This document shows positions 1 to 6,473 of a stretch of DNA of 6,596 nucleotides, one piece after another. The notes under the pieces are model-generated. The model was not told the DNA's origin, did not search any database, and worked only from the letters and a program-made list of their open reading frames with translations. Location: the NCBI GenBank assembly GCA_903854175.1, contig CAINVQ010000147.1, positions 1-6,596 on the forward strand, in the 5' to 3' direction. Position 1 is the first letter of the stretch; every line of letters begins with the position of its first letter. Source of the stretch: an uncultured Actinomycetes bacterium. Its GTDB lineage: Bacteria; Actinomycetota; Acidimicrobiia; Acidimicrobiales; RAAP-2. Both the position numbers and the translations under genes were made by a program.

Positions 1-723
1 AACACGAGCAGCAGCCATGCGATACGAAGCTCCACGTAAGTACAACTCTGGCTCTGCAGAAGACTTAGAAACTGTGGTTCCCATTCCGAGCCCATTATTA
101 ATAACTACAAAAACAATTGGCAGCTTCCAAAGAGCCGCAATATTGAGAGATTCGTGAAAGGCACCAATATTTGTTGTGCCGTCTCCCATTGTGCACATCA
201 CGATTTCTTTACTATCGCGGTAGTCAATTGCGAGTGCAGCTCCAGTTGCGAGCGGAAGCTGTCCTCCAACAATGCCGTATCCACCAAGAAGACGGTGCTC
301 AAGATCGAACATGTGCATTGATCCGCCCCAGCCCTTTGATACGCCGTCAACGCGACCGTAGAGCTCAGCCATAAGGCGCCCAGCATCAATTCCCTTTAGA
401 AGGGCGTAACCGTGTTCGCGGTAATTGGTGAAGAGATAATCGTCGAGTTCAAGCTCTTTCAGAAGCCCCGCGATGGCCGCTTCCTCGCCCAGATTGAGGT
501 GGCAGTAACCACCAATAAGGGCTTGGGTGTAGCTGCGAGCTGCACGTTCTTCGAAGCGACGAACCATCATCATCTCTTCATAAAAAGAAACAAGCTGGTC
601 GGACTCATTCTGCGTCAGCTTTGCCGACTTAGAAGTTGATGTGACTTTTTTAGCCGCAGGTTTCTTCGCAGCATTTTTTTTGGCAACAGGCTTCTTTGCC
701 GGAGGAATAGTTTTTTCAACCAA
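1..723 (-). CDS. pdhA: Pyruvate dehydrogenase-type E1 component, alpha subunit (N-terminal part, runs off the left edge)
   Basis: This is a thiamine-diphosphate-dependent dehydrogenase E1 alpha subunit. With E1 beta it decarboxylates a 2-oxo acid, most likely pyruvate, and passes the acyl group to the lipoyl E2 of the cytoplasmic complex. The 241 visible codons show 'YREHG' (residues 101-105), 'GVSKGWGGSMHMF' (127-139), 'GGYGIVGGQLPLATG' (147-161) and the ThDP/Mg motif starting at GDG (180-182) and ending at NN (209-210). The start is TTG at 723, nine bases after AAGGAG; the next in-frame ATG is at codon 51, inside the conserved domain. Residues 9-27 form a Lys/Ala/Pro-rich tail with repeated 'AKKP.AKK' units, which most E1 alpha proteins lack. 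The C-terminal third and the expected E1 beta and E2 genes lie outside the window. A branched-chain or acetoin dehydrogenase E1 alpha is possible, but the 'GVSKG.GGSMH' region fits the PdhA type best. Confidence 0.88.
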   Translation of the reverse strand, partial: MVEKTIPPAKKPVAKKNAAKKPAAKKVTSTSKSAKLTQNESDQLVSFYEEMMMVRRFEERAARSYTQALIGGYCHLNLGEEAAIAGLLKELELDDYLFTNYREHGYALLKGIDAGRLMAELYGRVDGVSKGWGGSMHMFDLEHRLLGGYGIVGGQLPLATGAALAIDYRDSKEIVMCTMGDGTTNIGAFHESLNIAALWKLPIVFVVINNGLGMGTTVSKSSAEPELYLRGASYRMAAARV

Positions 724-732
724 TGAGCAGTG

Positions 733-738
733 CTCCTT
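733..738 (-). promoter_or_regulatory. Ribosome binding site that fixes the TTG start of pdhA
   Basis: The minus strand reads AAGGAG, then nine bases, then TTG at 723-721. This is a near-perfect Shine-Dalgarno at normal spacing. It is the main reason to choose the TTG over the in-frame GTG at 738-740, which lies upstream of the site. A TANNNT hexamer (TAGGCT, 751-746) is too close to the site for a comfortable leader, so I do not call it a promoter. Confidence 0.75.
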
Positions 739-780
739 CACACAAAGCCTAGTGTGCGCATCTCAAAATTGAAAAAGAAT

Positions 781-817
781 TTACTGAGTAGTAACAAAAA
801 AATTACTGACGAGTAAT
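781..817. promoter_or_regulatory. Two tandem 14-bp palindromes, probable operator upstream of pdhA
   Basis: Plus-strand TTACTGAGTAGTAA (781-794) and TTACTGACGAGTAA (803-816) are each inverted repeats of TTACT around a 4-bp centre. They differ only at the two central positions GT/CG. The second extends to a 6-bp arm (ATTACT/AGTAAT, 802-817). The start-to-start distance is 22 bp, about two helical turns, so dimers would sit on the same face of the DNA. The element lies 58-94 bases upstream of the pdhA start, and its proximal copy overlaps a -10-like hexamer TAAATT on the minus strand (783-778). No regulator gene is present and I cannot name the factor; half-sites of this length and spacing suit a dimeric helix-turn-helix repressor such as a TetR-family protein. 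Confidence 0.55.
796..817 (-). terminator. Weak hairpin plus T-tract after gatB (alternative reading of the distal palindrome)
   Basis: Read on the minus strand, ATTACT-CGTC-AGTAAT forms a 6-bp stem with a 4-nt loop and runs straight into a T-tract (802 to 796), 28 bases after the gatB stop. This is the shape of an intrinsic terminator, but the stem has only one G-C pair and would be unstable. The near-identical palindrome at 781-794 has no T-tract, which favours a protein-binding site. Both functions could coexist. No other terminator is visible between gatB and pdhA, so read-through from the gat operon is possible. Confidence 0.25.
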
Positions 818-844
818 GAGTTTGAGTGAATGAACTTTAAAAAG

Positions 845-2272
845 TTACTTTCGACTCTGTAACTCAGCAATAACAGCTTTACCGTTTGCTTTTCCTTGAG
901 TAAGTTTCATAGCTTGACCAACAAAGAACTGTGACAACTTGTCGTCTCCATCTTTGTAACGCTGCCATTCGTCAGGATTTTTTGAAATGATGTCATCAAT
1001 GGTTGCACCAAGAGAATCAGAAGTCATCTGCTCGAAGCCCTTTTCAGATGCAATTTTTTTAGGGTCTCCCCCGCTAGTAAGCAACTCTCCAAGTACAACC
1101 TTTGACTGCGTAGCTGAAAGCTCTCCCTTTGATTCCATCAGCACCGTCTGGGTGAACGCTTCAGTAGTGAGGTTGCTTAACATTTCAATTCCTGCAGCAA
1201 GTTCGTTCGCGGCACGTGACACAGCAATAGCAATGTCCGCTCCACCATCTGCAGCAGCATTTACATAGCTTTCGAGATCAAGGTCAATGACAACTACAAC
1301 TGCATCATCTTGAGCCTTAGTGGCCCCTGGAATTCGCTCAAGTAGCTTCGCTCTGCGAGCTGCAGGCATTGGCGGGAGTGCAGCGCGAACGCGGTCTTGC
1401 CACGCCTGGTCGGGAACAAGCTCAGTGAGGTCTGGCTCACGGAAGTAGCGGTAGTCCTCAGCGTCTTCTTTAACGCGAAGCGTTGACGTTTCTCCAAGAC
1501 CTTCATCCCAGTGGCGGGTTTCTTGGCGAACTGTGCCACCTTCAAGAATCAGTTCAACTTGGCGAGCAGCTTCATAATCAATTGCACGCTGGAGCGAACG
1601 TAGTGAATTCAGATTCTTAATTTCGCAACGTGTCCCAAGTGGATCGCCAGTCTTTCGAACTGAGACGTTGGCATCAAAACGCATTGACCCTTCTTCAAGT
1701 CGACCATCAGATGCCCCAGTTGCAATGAGAATGCCGCGAAGTTCTGAAGCGTAGGCACGAGCCTGCTCCGAAGACCTGATATCTGGTCCTGAAACAATTT
1801 CCACTAGTGGCACTCCGCAACGGTTGTAGTCAACAAGTGAGCGATCAGCTCCGGCAAGTCGGCCCGATCCACCGAGGTGCGTAGATTTTCCCGTGTCTTC
1901 TTCCATGTGAGCGCGTTCAATAGTTACTTGAGATCCATCAGGAAGATTGAGAAACCCATTGGAGTTAATCGGAAGGTCGTACTGACTGATCTGATAGTCC
2001 TTGGACTGGTCAGGATAGAAATAATTCTTTCGGTGAAATGTGCTCGGCGCAATGGTGCAGTTAAGTGCCATACCAATGCGCATTGCAAGCTCTACTGCAT
2101 CTTTATTAAGTACCGGAAGTGAACCAGGAAGACCTAGGCAAATTGGACACACATTCGTATTTGGCTCTGAACCGAAATGGTTCTCACAACCACAGAACAA
2201 CTTTGACTTGGTGAGAAGTTCAGTGTGAACTTCCATACCAACAACTAATTCCCATCCTTCAGGCAACGTCAT
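845..2272 (-). CDS. gatB: Asp-tRNA(Asn)/Glu-tRNA(Gln) amidotransferase subunit B
   Basis: GatB is the tRNA-binding and kinase subunit of the cytoplasmic GatCAB complex. It activates the misacylated Glu or Asp on the tRNA with ATP so that ammonia from GatA can amidate it. The 475 residues are full length for the family. The protein opens with 'VGMEVHTEL' (11-19) and has the zinc-type cysteines C27, C29, C42 and C45 ('VCPICLGLPG'). It continues with 'YFYPDQSKDYQISQYD' (83-98), 'EEDTGKSTH' (123-131) and the signature 'DYNRCGVPLVEIVSGPDI' (147-164), then 'MRFDANVSVR' and 'CEIKNLNSLRS'. The C-terminal helical YqeY-like domain ends with 'FFVGQAMKLTQGKANGKAV'. The pair QS at 88-89 replaces the LP usually seen in 'FYPDLPKGYQ'; otherwise nothing is unusual. 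The ATG overlaps the gatA stop by four bases (ATGA) with only a weak Shine-Dalgarno, so translation is probably coupled to gatA. It is the last gene of the cluster. Confidence 0.97.
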   Translation of the reverse strand: MTLPEGWELVVGMEVHTELLTKSKLFCGCENHFGSEPNTNVCPICLGLPGSLPVLNKDAVELAMRIGMALNCTIAPSTFHRKNYFYPDQSKDYQISQYDLPINSNGFLNLPDGSQVTIERAHMEEDTGKSTHLGGSGRLAGADRSLVDYNRCGVPLVEIVSGPDIRSSEQARAYASELRGILIATGASDGRLEEGSMRFDANVSVRKTGDPLGTRCEIKNLNSLRSLQRAIDYEAARQVELILEGGTVRQETRHWDEGLGETSTLRVKEDAEDYRYFREPDLTELVPDQAWQDRVRAALPPMPAARRAKLLERIPGATKAQDDAVVVVIDLDLESYVNAAADGGADIAIAVSRAANELAAGIEMLSNLTTEAFTQTVLMESKGELSATQSKVVLGELLTSGGDPKKIASEKGFEQMTSDSLGATIDDIISKNPDEWQRYKDGDDKLSQFFVGQAMKLTQGKANGKAVIAELQSRK

Positions 2273-3690
2273 GAGCGACCATCCGCAATCTCTAGAACTC
2301 GAGCTGCAGCGTAAAGTGATGCTTCACTTCGCCCAGGGCCAAGTAGCTGAACACCGATAGGAAGATTTTCTTCACCTTTGCCAAATGACACTGAGATCGC
2401 TGGGTCTCCTGCGAGGTTCGTAGGAATAGTGAAGACGTCGTTGAGATACATCTCCATAGGATCTGACTTCGCGCCAAATTTGAAAGCAACGCCAGGTGTT
2501 GTGGCTCCAATGAGCATGTCTGCTTGCGCGTACGCTTTTTTGAAGGCATTTATCGTGAGTGTGCGAACCTTAAGTGCTTGACCGTAATACGCGTCGTAGT
2601 AGCCAGCGCTGAGTGCATATGTTCCAAGCATGATGCGGCGCTTCACTTCTGGGCCAAATCCTGCAGTACGAGTTGCTTCCATCATTGAAGTTACGTCTTC
2701 TGTGTCAACGCGAAGCCCAAAACGAACTCCATCGAATCGAGCAAGATTTGAAGAGGCTTCTGCAGGTGCAATTAGGTAATAGGCACTAAGTCCGAGTAGC
2801 AGTTCAGGAATCGAAAGCTCAATGATCTGAGCACCGGCATCCTTAAGTGCTTCAGTTGCTGCTCTAACAGCAGCAACAACGCTTTCGTCTGCCCCTTCGT
2901 AGAGTTCTTTCACAAGGGCAATTCGCTTGCCCGCTACTCCATTGTTTACGTGAGCACTTAGCGACGGAGCTGGCTCAGGTAGTGATGTTGAATCGAGAGG
3001 GTCGTGTCCGGCGATTGCTTCAAGCAGTACCGCAGAGTCCATGACCGTTTTAGAAAAGGGACCGATCTGGTCGAGTGAGCTCGCAAATGCAATTAGTCCG
3101 TAACGAGAAACAAGTCCATACGTTGGCTTCATTCCAACAATGCCGCAGAACGCAGCTGGCTGGCGAATTGAGCCACCAGTGTCTGAACCTAGAGAGATAG
3201 ACGTCATGTCACCGGCGACAGCAGCCGCTGAGCCACCACTAGAGCCGCCCGGGACTCGTGAAGGATCGAGTGGATTACGTGTAGGACCAAATGCTGAGTT
3301 CTCAGTTGATGAACCCATAGCGAATTCATCAAGGTTTGTTTTTCCAACTGGTACTGCACCAGCTGCGATCAAACGGTCAATCACTGTTGCGTTATACGGT
3401 GGCTTCCAGCCATCAAGAATTTTCGAAGAACACGTCGTAGGGATTCCGGTCTGGCAGAGATTGTCCTTAATCGCAATGGGTACACCTGCGAGAGGGCCAA
3501 CGTTCTCCCCGTTTGCAATACGTGCATCAATTGACTCGGCAATACTGCGAGCGCCCTCTTTATCGAGGTGGAGAAACACATTTAGCTCTTCATTGCGAGC
3601 TTCAATTGCTGCATACGATGCATCAAGTTGAGCAACTGCAGTCGTAGAGCCAGACTGAACTTCCTTAGCGATCTCTACTGCACTTTTCAC
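2269..3690 (-). CDS. gatA: Asp-tRNA(Asn)/Glu-tRNA(Gln) amidotransferase subunit A (amidase)
   Basis: GatA is the glutaminase subunit of GatCAB. It hydrolyses glutamine and channels the ammonia to the GatB site. The 473-residue protein is an amidase-signature enzyme with the Ser-cisSer-Lys triad visible: K75 in 'GVPIAIKDN', S150 in 'PGGSSGGSAAAVA' and S174 in 'GSDTGGSIRQPAAFCG'. These sit four residues before the Staphylococcus aureus positions (K79, S154, S178, from memory). Further matches are 'GMKPTYGLVSRYGLIAFASSLDQIGP' in part, 'YYDAYYGQALKVRT' and 'YLNDVFTIPTNLAGDPAIS'. I chose the GTG at 3690, which overlaps the gatC stop as GTGA and has GGAG seven bases upstream. The frame stays open to 3783, but those 31 extra codons lie inside gatC and encode an Arg/Cys-rich stretch unlike any GatA N-terminus. 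The stop overlaps gatB by four bases. Confidence 0.97.
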   Translation of the reverse strand: MKSAVEIAKEVQSGSTTAVAQLDASYAAIEARNEELNVFLHLDKEGARSIAESIDARIANGENVGPLAGVPIAIKDNLCQTGIPTTCSSKILDGWKPPYNATVIDRLIAAGAVPVGKTNLDEFAMGSSTENSAFGPTRNPLDPSRVPGGSSGGSAAAVAGDMTSISLGSDTGGSIRQPAAFCGIVGMKPTYGLVSRYGLIAFASSLDQIGPFSKTVMDSAVLLEAIAGHDPLDSTSLPEPAPSLSAHVNNGVAGKRIALVKELYEGADESVVAAVRAATEALKDAGAQIIELSIPELLLGLSAYYLIAPAEASSNLARFDGVRFGLRVDTEDVTSMMEATRTAGFGPEVKRRIMLGTYALSAGYYDAYYGQALKVRTLTINAFKKAYAQADMLIGATTPGVAFKFGAKSDPMEMYLNDVFTIPTNLAGDPAISVSFGKGEENLPIGVQLLGPGRSEASLYAAARVLEIADGRS

Positions 3691-3989
3691 GGTGCTTCTC
3701 CGAGAATCCTCGGCACAGCAAATCTGCCGTCTTGTGCGTCTGGAGCTTCTGCGAGCACAGCAGCTCGGTCGAGACTCTTCCAAATAATGTCTTCTCGAGT
3801 CACGTTGGTGAGGCCAAACGGGTTTGACGTTGGCTCAAGCGCACTCAAGTCAAGGGAGTTCATGTCGTTAGCGTGTTCTAAAACACCACCGAGTTGTTCG
3901 GTGAACGTGTTGAGTTCCTCATCGCTGAGGCGAAGACGTGCGAGCTTTGCTACTTTCGCGACATCGTCGCGACTTAACGATGAGCTCAC
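3687..3989 (-). CDS. gatC: Asp-tRNA(Asn)/Glu-tRNA(Gln) amidotransferase subunit C
   Basis: GatC is the small subunit that wraps around GatA and holds the GatA-GatB interface; it has no catalytic role. The 100 residues match the usual length. The helical N-terminus is 'VAKVAKLARLRLSDEELNTF' (11-30), followed by 'LEPTSNPFGLTNVTREDI' (where many families have LRED) and the closing 'APDAQDGRFAVPRIL' that threads along GatA. The start is GTG at 3989, overlapping the esterase stop as GTGA, with AGAAGG seven bases upstream. Its own stop overlaps the gatA start in the same way, so gatC is tied by 4-nt overlaps on both sides. Confidence 0.95.
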   Translation of the reverse strand: MSSSLSRDDVAKVAKLARLRLSDEELNTFTEQLGGVLEHANDMNSLDLSALEPTSNPFGLTNVTREDIIWKSLDRAAVLAEAPDAQDGRFAVPRILGEAP

Positions 3990-4735
3990 GCAAAAACCTT
4001 CTTAAGGAACTCAAGTGTCTTTGTCTCAATCAGATCTTTATCAACATCCATAGTTGCTACGTGTGATGAGTTTTCCATCCAAATTCGTTCAATGGATCCG
4101 CCGTAATTAGCTACGAGTGCGTCGCCATTGGCAACTGGCAAGGTGTAGTCCTCACGACTTGAGAACAAGAGTGCAGGGACTTTAATTTTTGAAACATCGA
4201 GCACAGTTGGAAGCAGTTCTGAAATTTCAACAAAACCCTTGATGTTCGTTTCCGCATATCCAAATTCAATACCATTGGGAACTCGAGGATCAGTAACCAT
4301 GCTCTCCATGGTGAATACTCCGCCTTCTACAGCTCCCTTTGCGAGTTCAACGAGTGATGCATCGTGAGGAATAATCCAAGGGTTAACAAACACCACAGCT
4401 TTTACATCTGGGTTACGTTGCGCTAAGTAAGCAGTCATCAGCCCACCAAATGAAAGTCCAAATACAATGACCTCGTCACAGCGTGACTTCAGATCATTAA
4501 GAGTGTCTGTGTACGTTTTTACCCAGTCGCTAAAGCCGTAGTTGAGCATGTCTTCAATTGATGTTCCATGTCCGGGTAGTCGAGGGCACTCAACGGTGTA
4601 ACCAGCTGCTGCGCACATCTTGGCGACAGACATAACTGACTCAGGTGATCCGCCGTATCCGTGGAGAACTAGAACTCCTTGTCGAGTTCCTTGGGCTGAA
4701 AATGACTCACATCCGGGGTGAATTTGCGTGCTCAT
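3986..4735 (-). CDS. Est30-like alpha/beta-hydrolase, probable carboxylesterase or monoacylglycerol lipase
   Basis: This cytoplasmic serine esterase has no signal peptide and probably hydrolyses short- to medium-chain esters or monoglycerides. The 249 residues have the family size. The oxyanion segment 'LVLHGYGGSPES' covers 22-33, 'CPRLPGHGTS' covers 50-59, and the nucleophile elbow 'GLSFGG' places Ser at 95. The acid is D196 in 'SSREDYTLP' and the histidine is H225 in 'SSHVATMDVDKDLI'. The Ser-Asp-His spacing is almost that of Geobacillus Est30 (S94, D193, H223, from memory), including the 'HV.T.D..KD' ending. The ATG follows the exporter stop by 26 nt and lacks a clear Shine-Dalgarno. A TANNNT hexamer (TAGTCT) eight bases before the ATG could allow a leaderless transcript, but no -35 supports it. 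The stop overlaps the gatC start, so it probably belongs to the gat transcript. The true substrate cannot be read from the sequence. Confidence 0.85.
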   Translation of the reverse strand: MSTQIHPGCESFSAQGTRQGVLVLHGYGGSPESVMSVAKMCAAAGYTVECPRLPGHGTSIEDMLNYGFSDWVKTYTDTLNDLKSRCDEVIVFGLSFGGLMTAYLAQRNPDVKAVVFVNPWIIPHDASLVELAKGAVEGGVFTMESMVTDPRVPNGIEFGYAETNIKGFVEISELLPTVLDVSKIKVPALLFSSREDYTLPVANGDALVANYGGSIERIWMENSSHVATMDVDKDLIETKTLEFLKKVFA

Positions 4736-4761
4736 AGGTATAAAGACTACCCGGCAACCAC

Positions 4762-6369
4762 CTACTTGAGTTTGGACTTATCTCTTGGGACGTCAGTAAT
4801 AAACATTGCCGCAATGAGCCCGAAGCCTCCAACAATTGCCCCAATAAGGAATGGGAAATGGAATGTCGCCAGGAGCTCAGGCCCAGGGCTGGCTCCAGCT
4901 AAGTGACGTTTATGAACAAGACCTTGTTGAACGGTTTCGAGAACTTCAATACCAGCAACTTCGCCCACCTGAACGGCCAACATTTGAGCTGCGCTCATGA
5001 CACCAAATTCCGATTGCTTAACTTCATTGGCCATTACCGCAGAACTTGATGGCATTGCGGTTCCCATTCCGAGACCAGAGAGCGAAAGCGCCACCGCAAC
5101 AACCCATGCACTGGTAGATGGATGAAGAAACGAAAACATGGTGAGTGACACGGTGAGGAAGAATGCTCCACCAATGGCACTTTTACGTTCACCAATTTTT
5201 ATTGCAACGTACCCTGCAATTGGCGAGCAGATTGCAAAGGCTATTGGACGAGCTACTGAAAGTCCTCCAACCTGAGGCACTGAATAACCGTAGCCCTGCT
5301 CCATCAGCAATGGAAAGAGAAAAAATGCTCCGAAGTAAGCAAAGTTGCAGCATGCGCGAATCACAATTGGAAATGCGAAATTTCTTTTCTTAAAGTACTT
5401 CGCTGGGATAAGCGGATGCGGCGCATGATTGAGGCGGTAAATAAAGAACGTCATAAGAACAGTCGCAATTGCAAATCCACTCAGCGTTAATGACGACGTC
5501 CAACCCTTAATTGGTCCAAGTGAAAGCCCGAGCATGAGAGCAGTGATTGAAAAGGACAGCGACCAAGATCCCAACCAGTCAGTTTGCTTGAACTCTTTTC
5601 GCGATTTTTCTTTTTGAGCTTGTGTCTCTGGTGCATCACCACGTTGCTTAGGCAGAACAAATGTAACTACACAGAAGGCTGTTGCAATCAAAATTAACTG
5701 GAACCAAAAAAGTGAACGCCATCCAAACGCCGCGATAATCGGGCTACCGAGAGATACTCCAATAACTGGTCCACCAGCTCCAATGAGCGACCACCATCCG
5801 AGTGCCTTAACTCTTTCGTCTGGGCGAAAGACTCTGTTAATAAGTGCCCCAGATGCAGTTCCGGTTGCGGCTCCTTGGATACCGTCAAGAGTTCGAGCGA
5901 GTAGCAACATATCAACATTGTGTGAAAGCGCCGTCAGCACTGCAGACGCCATTGCGCCAATTAGCCCGAACAGATACAGGCGACGATGACCAAAAATGTC
6001 TCCTGTTTTTCCAAAGAGTGGAGCCGCAAGTCCGTATGCAAGAAGTGGTCCAATCATTGTCCACGAAAGAACACTGATGCTCGTGTGAAACTCTGATGCA
6101 ACACTCGGAAGGGCCACAATAAATACAGTGAATGTGAAGTTAAGTGCGAACAGTCCCGCAAGTAGCGACCACAGAACCCACCACGAGTATTTGCTGGACT
6201 TCGCAGCGTGTTCTTGAACACGCTCGCGAAGCATCATGAACCAGTTGAGATCTGAACCCGCTTCGGTGCCCATGGCGCCCATTGCTTCAGCACCGGGATC
6301 GCTGAAGGAACTTAGGAGCCCGTCAGGGTCTTGACGGTTGAGGCGTTTGTCGTCCTCAAACTCAGTCAT
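4762..6369 (-). CDS. MFS transporter, DHA2-like (14-helix type) drug/proton antiporter family
   Basis: This is an inner-membrane secondary transporter, probably a proton-coupled exporter of drugs or other small molecules. It has 535 residues and 12 to 14 hydrophobic segments: roughly 62-86, 98-120, 130-149, 153-178, 188-210, 214-239, 266-285, 297-312, 331-354, 366-390, 397-414, 421-445, 455-475 and 503-524. Motif A is 'GKTGDIFGHRR' (120-130), a motif B-like 'LLARTLDGIQGAATG' spans 156-170, and the antiporter motif C is 'GAGGPVIGVSLG' (197-208). The first 60 residues are hydrophilic and acidic with a Gly/Ala/Met-rich patch, longer than usual. The upstream ATG at 6369 has GGGGAG four bases before it, which supports this start over the internal ATGs at codons 30 and 33. 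It is the first gene of the probable transcript leading to the esterase and gatCAB. The substrate is unknown. Confidence 0.85.
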   Translation of the reverse strand: MTEFEDDKRLNRQDPDGLLSSFSDPGAEAMGAMGTEAGSDLNWFMMLRERVQEHAAKSSKYSWWVLWSLLAGLFALNFTFTVFIVALPSVASEFHTSISVLSWTMIGPLLAYGLAAPLFGKTGDIFGHRRLYLFGLIGAMASAVLTALSHNVDMLLLARTLDGIQGAATGTASGALINRVFRPDERVKALGWWSLIGAGGPVIGVSLGSPIIAAFGWRSLFWFQLILIATAFCVVTFVLPKQRGDAPETQAQKEKSRKEFKQTDWLGSWSLSFSITALMLGLSLGPIKGWTSSLTLSGFAIATVLMTFFIYRLNHAPHPLIPAKYFKKRNFAFPIVIRACCNFAYFGAFFLFPLLMEQGYGYSVPQVGGLSVARPIAFAICSPIAGYVAIKIGERKSAIGGAFFLTVSLTMFSFLHPSTSAWVVAVALSLSGLGMGTAMPSSSAVMANEVKQSEFGVMSAAQMLAVQVGEVAGIEVLETVQQGLVHKRHLAGASPGPELLATFHFPFLIGAIVGGFGLIAAMFITDVPRDKSKLK

Positions 6370-6373
6370 TGTT

Positions 6374-6402
6374 CTCCCCTGCTAATCAGTAAGTGAATTC
6401 TA
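6374..6402 (-). promoter_or_regulatory. Candidate promoter -10 and ribosome binding site for the exporter-esterase-gatCAB cluster
   Basis: On the minus strand TAGAAT (6402-6397) is a good -10 hexamer, 25 bases downstream of the terminator stem. It would start transcription near 6390 and leave a leader of about 20 nt. GGGGAG (6379-6374) is the Shine-Dalgarno for the ATG at 6369. The -35 region is poor: only T-rich sequence (around TATTTG) lies at 17-bp spacing. This is the only place upstream of gatCAB with both a free intergenic gap and a credible -10. Confidence 0.45.
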
Positions 6403-6426
6403 CCGAATGAAGTGCGAGCCAAATAC

Positions 6427-6462
6427 AAAAAGGGCCGGGCACTTTCGCGCCCGGCCCTTTTT
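6427..6462. terminator. Strong intrinsic terminator, usable from both strands
   Basis: AAAAAGGGCCGGGC (6427-6440) pairs perfectly with GCCCGGCCCTTTTT (6449-6462) around the 8-nt loop ACTTTCGC. The stem has a 9-bp all-G/C core flanked by A5/T5, so a T-tract follows the GC stem on either strand. On the minus strand it lies just after the stop of the right-edge gene and ends that transcript before the exporter promoter. Confidence 0.93.
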
Positions 6463-6473
6463 GAAAAGAGGAA

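Noticed and set aside
171..639. Plus-strand open frames in the left 700 bases
   Set aside because: They run antisense to pdhA, whose minus-strand frame carries the ThDP motif and other conserved E1 alpha blocks.
746..751. TAGGCT as the -10 box of pdhA
   Set aside because: The start it implies falls almost on the Shine-Dalgarno, and no -35 is present at 16-18 bp.
833..846. AACTTT-AA-AAAGTT palindrome across the gatB stop as a terminator
   Set aside because: It is AT-only apart from one pair, the loop is too short, and it overlaps the stop codon. It is better seen as chance symmetry in AT-rich sequence.
3140..3631. 163-codon open frame on the plus strand, opposite gatA
   Set aside because: It lies wholly within a clear gatA on the other strand, has no recognisable motifs and is explained by the codon bias of gatA.
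3691..3783. Upstream extension of gatA by 31 codons
   Set aside because: It overlaps gatC in another frame and gives an Arg/Cys-rich sequence unlike GatA N-termini. The GTG at 3690 has a Shine-Dalgarno and a GTGA overlap.
3628..4005. 125-codon open frame on the plus strand, opposite gatC and the gatA start
   Set aside because: It is a Ser/Arg/Ala-rich shadow frame that covers well-supported genes on the minus strand, with no recognisable family.
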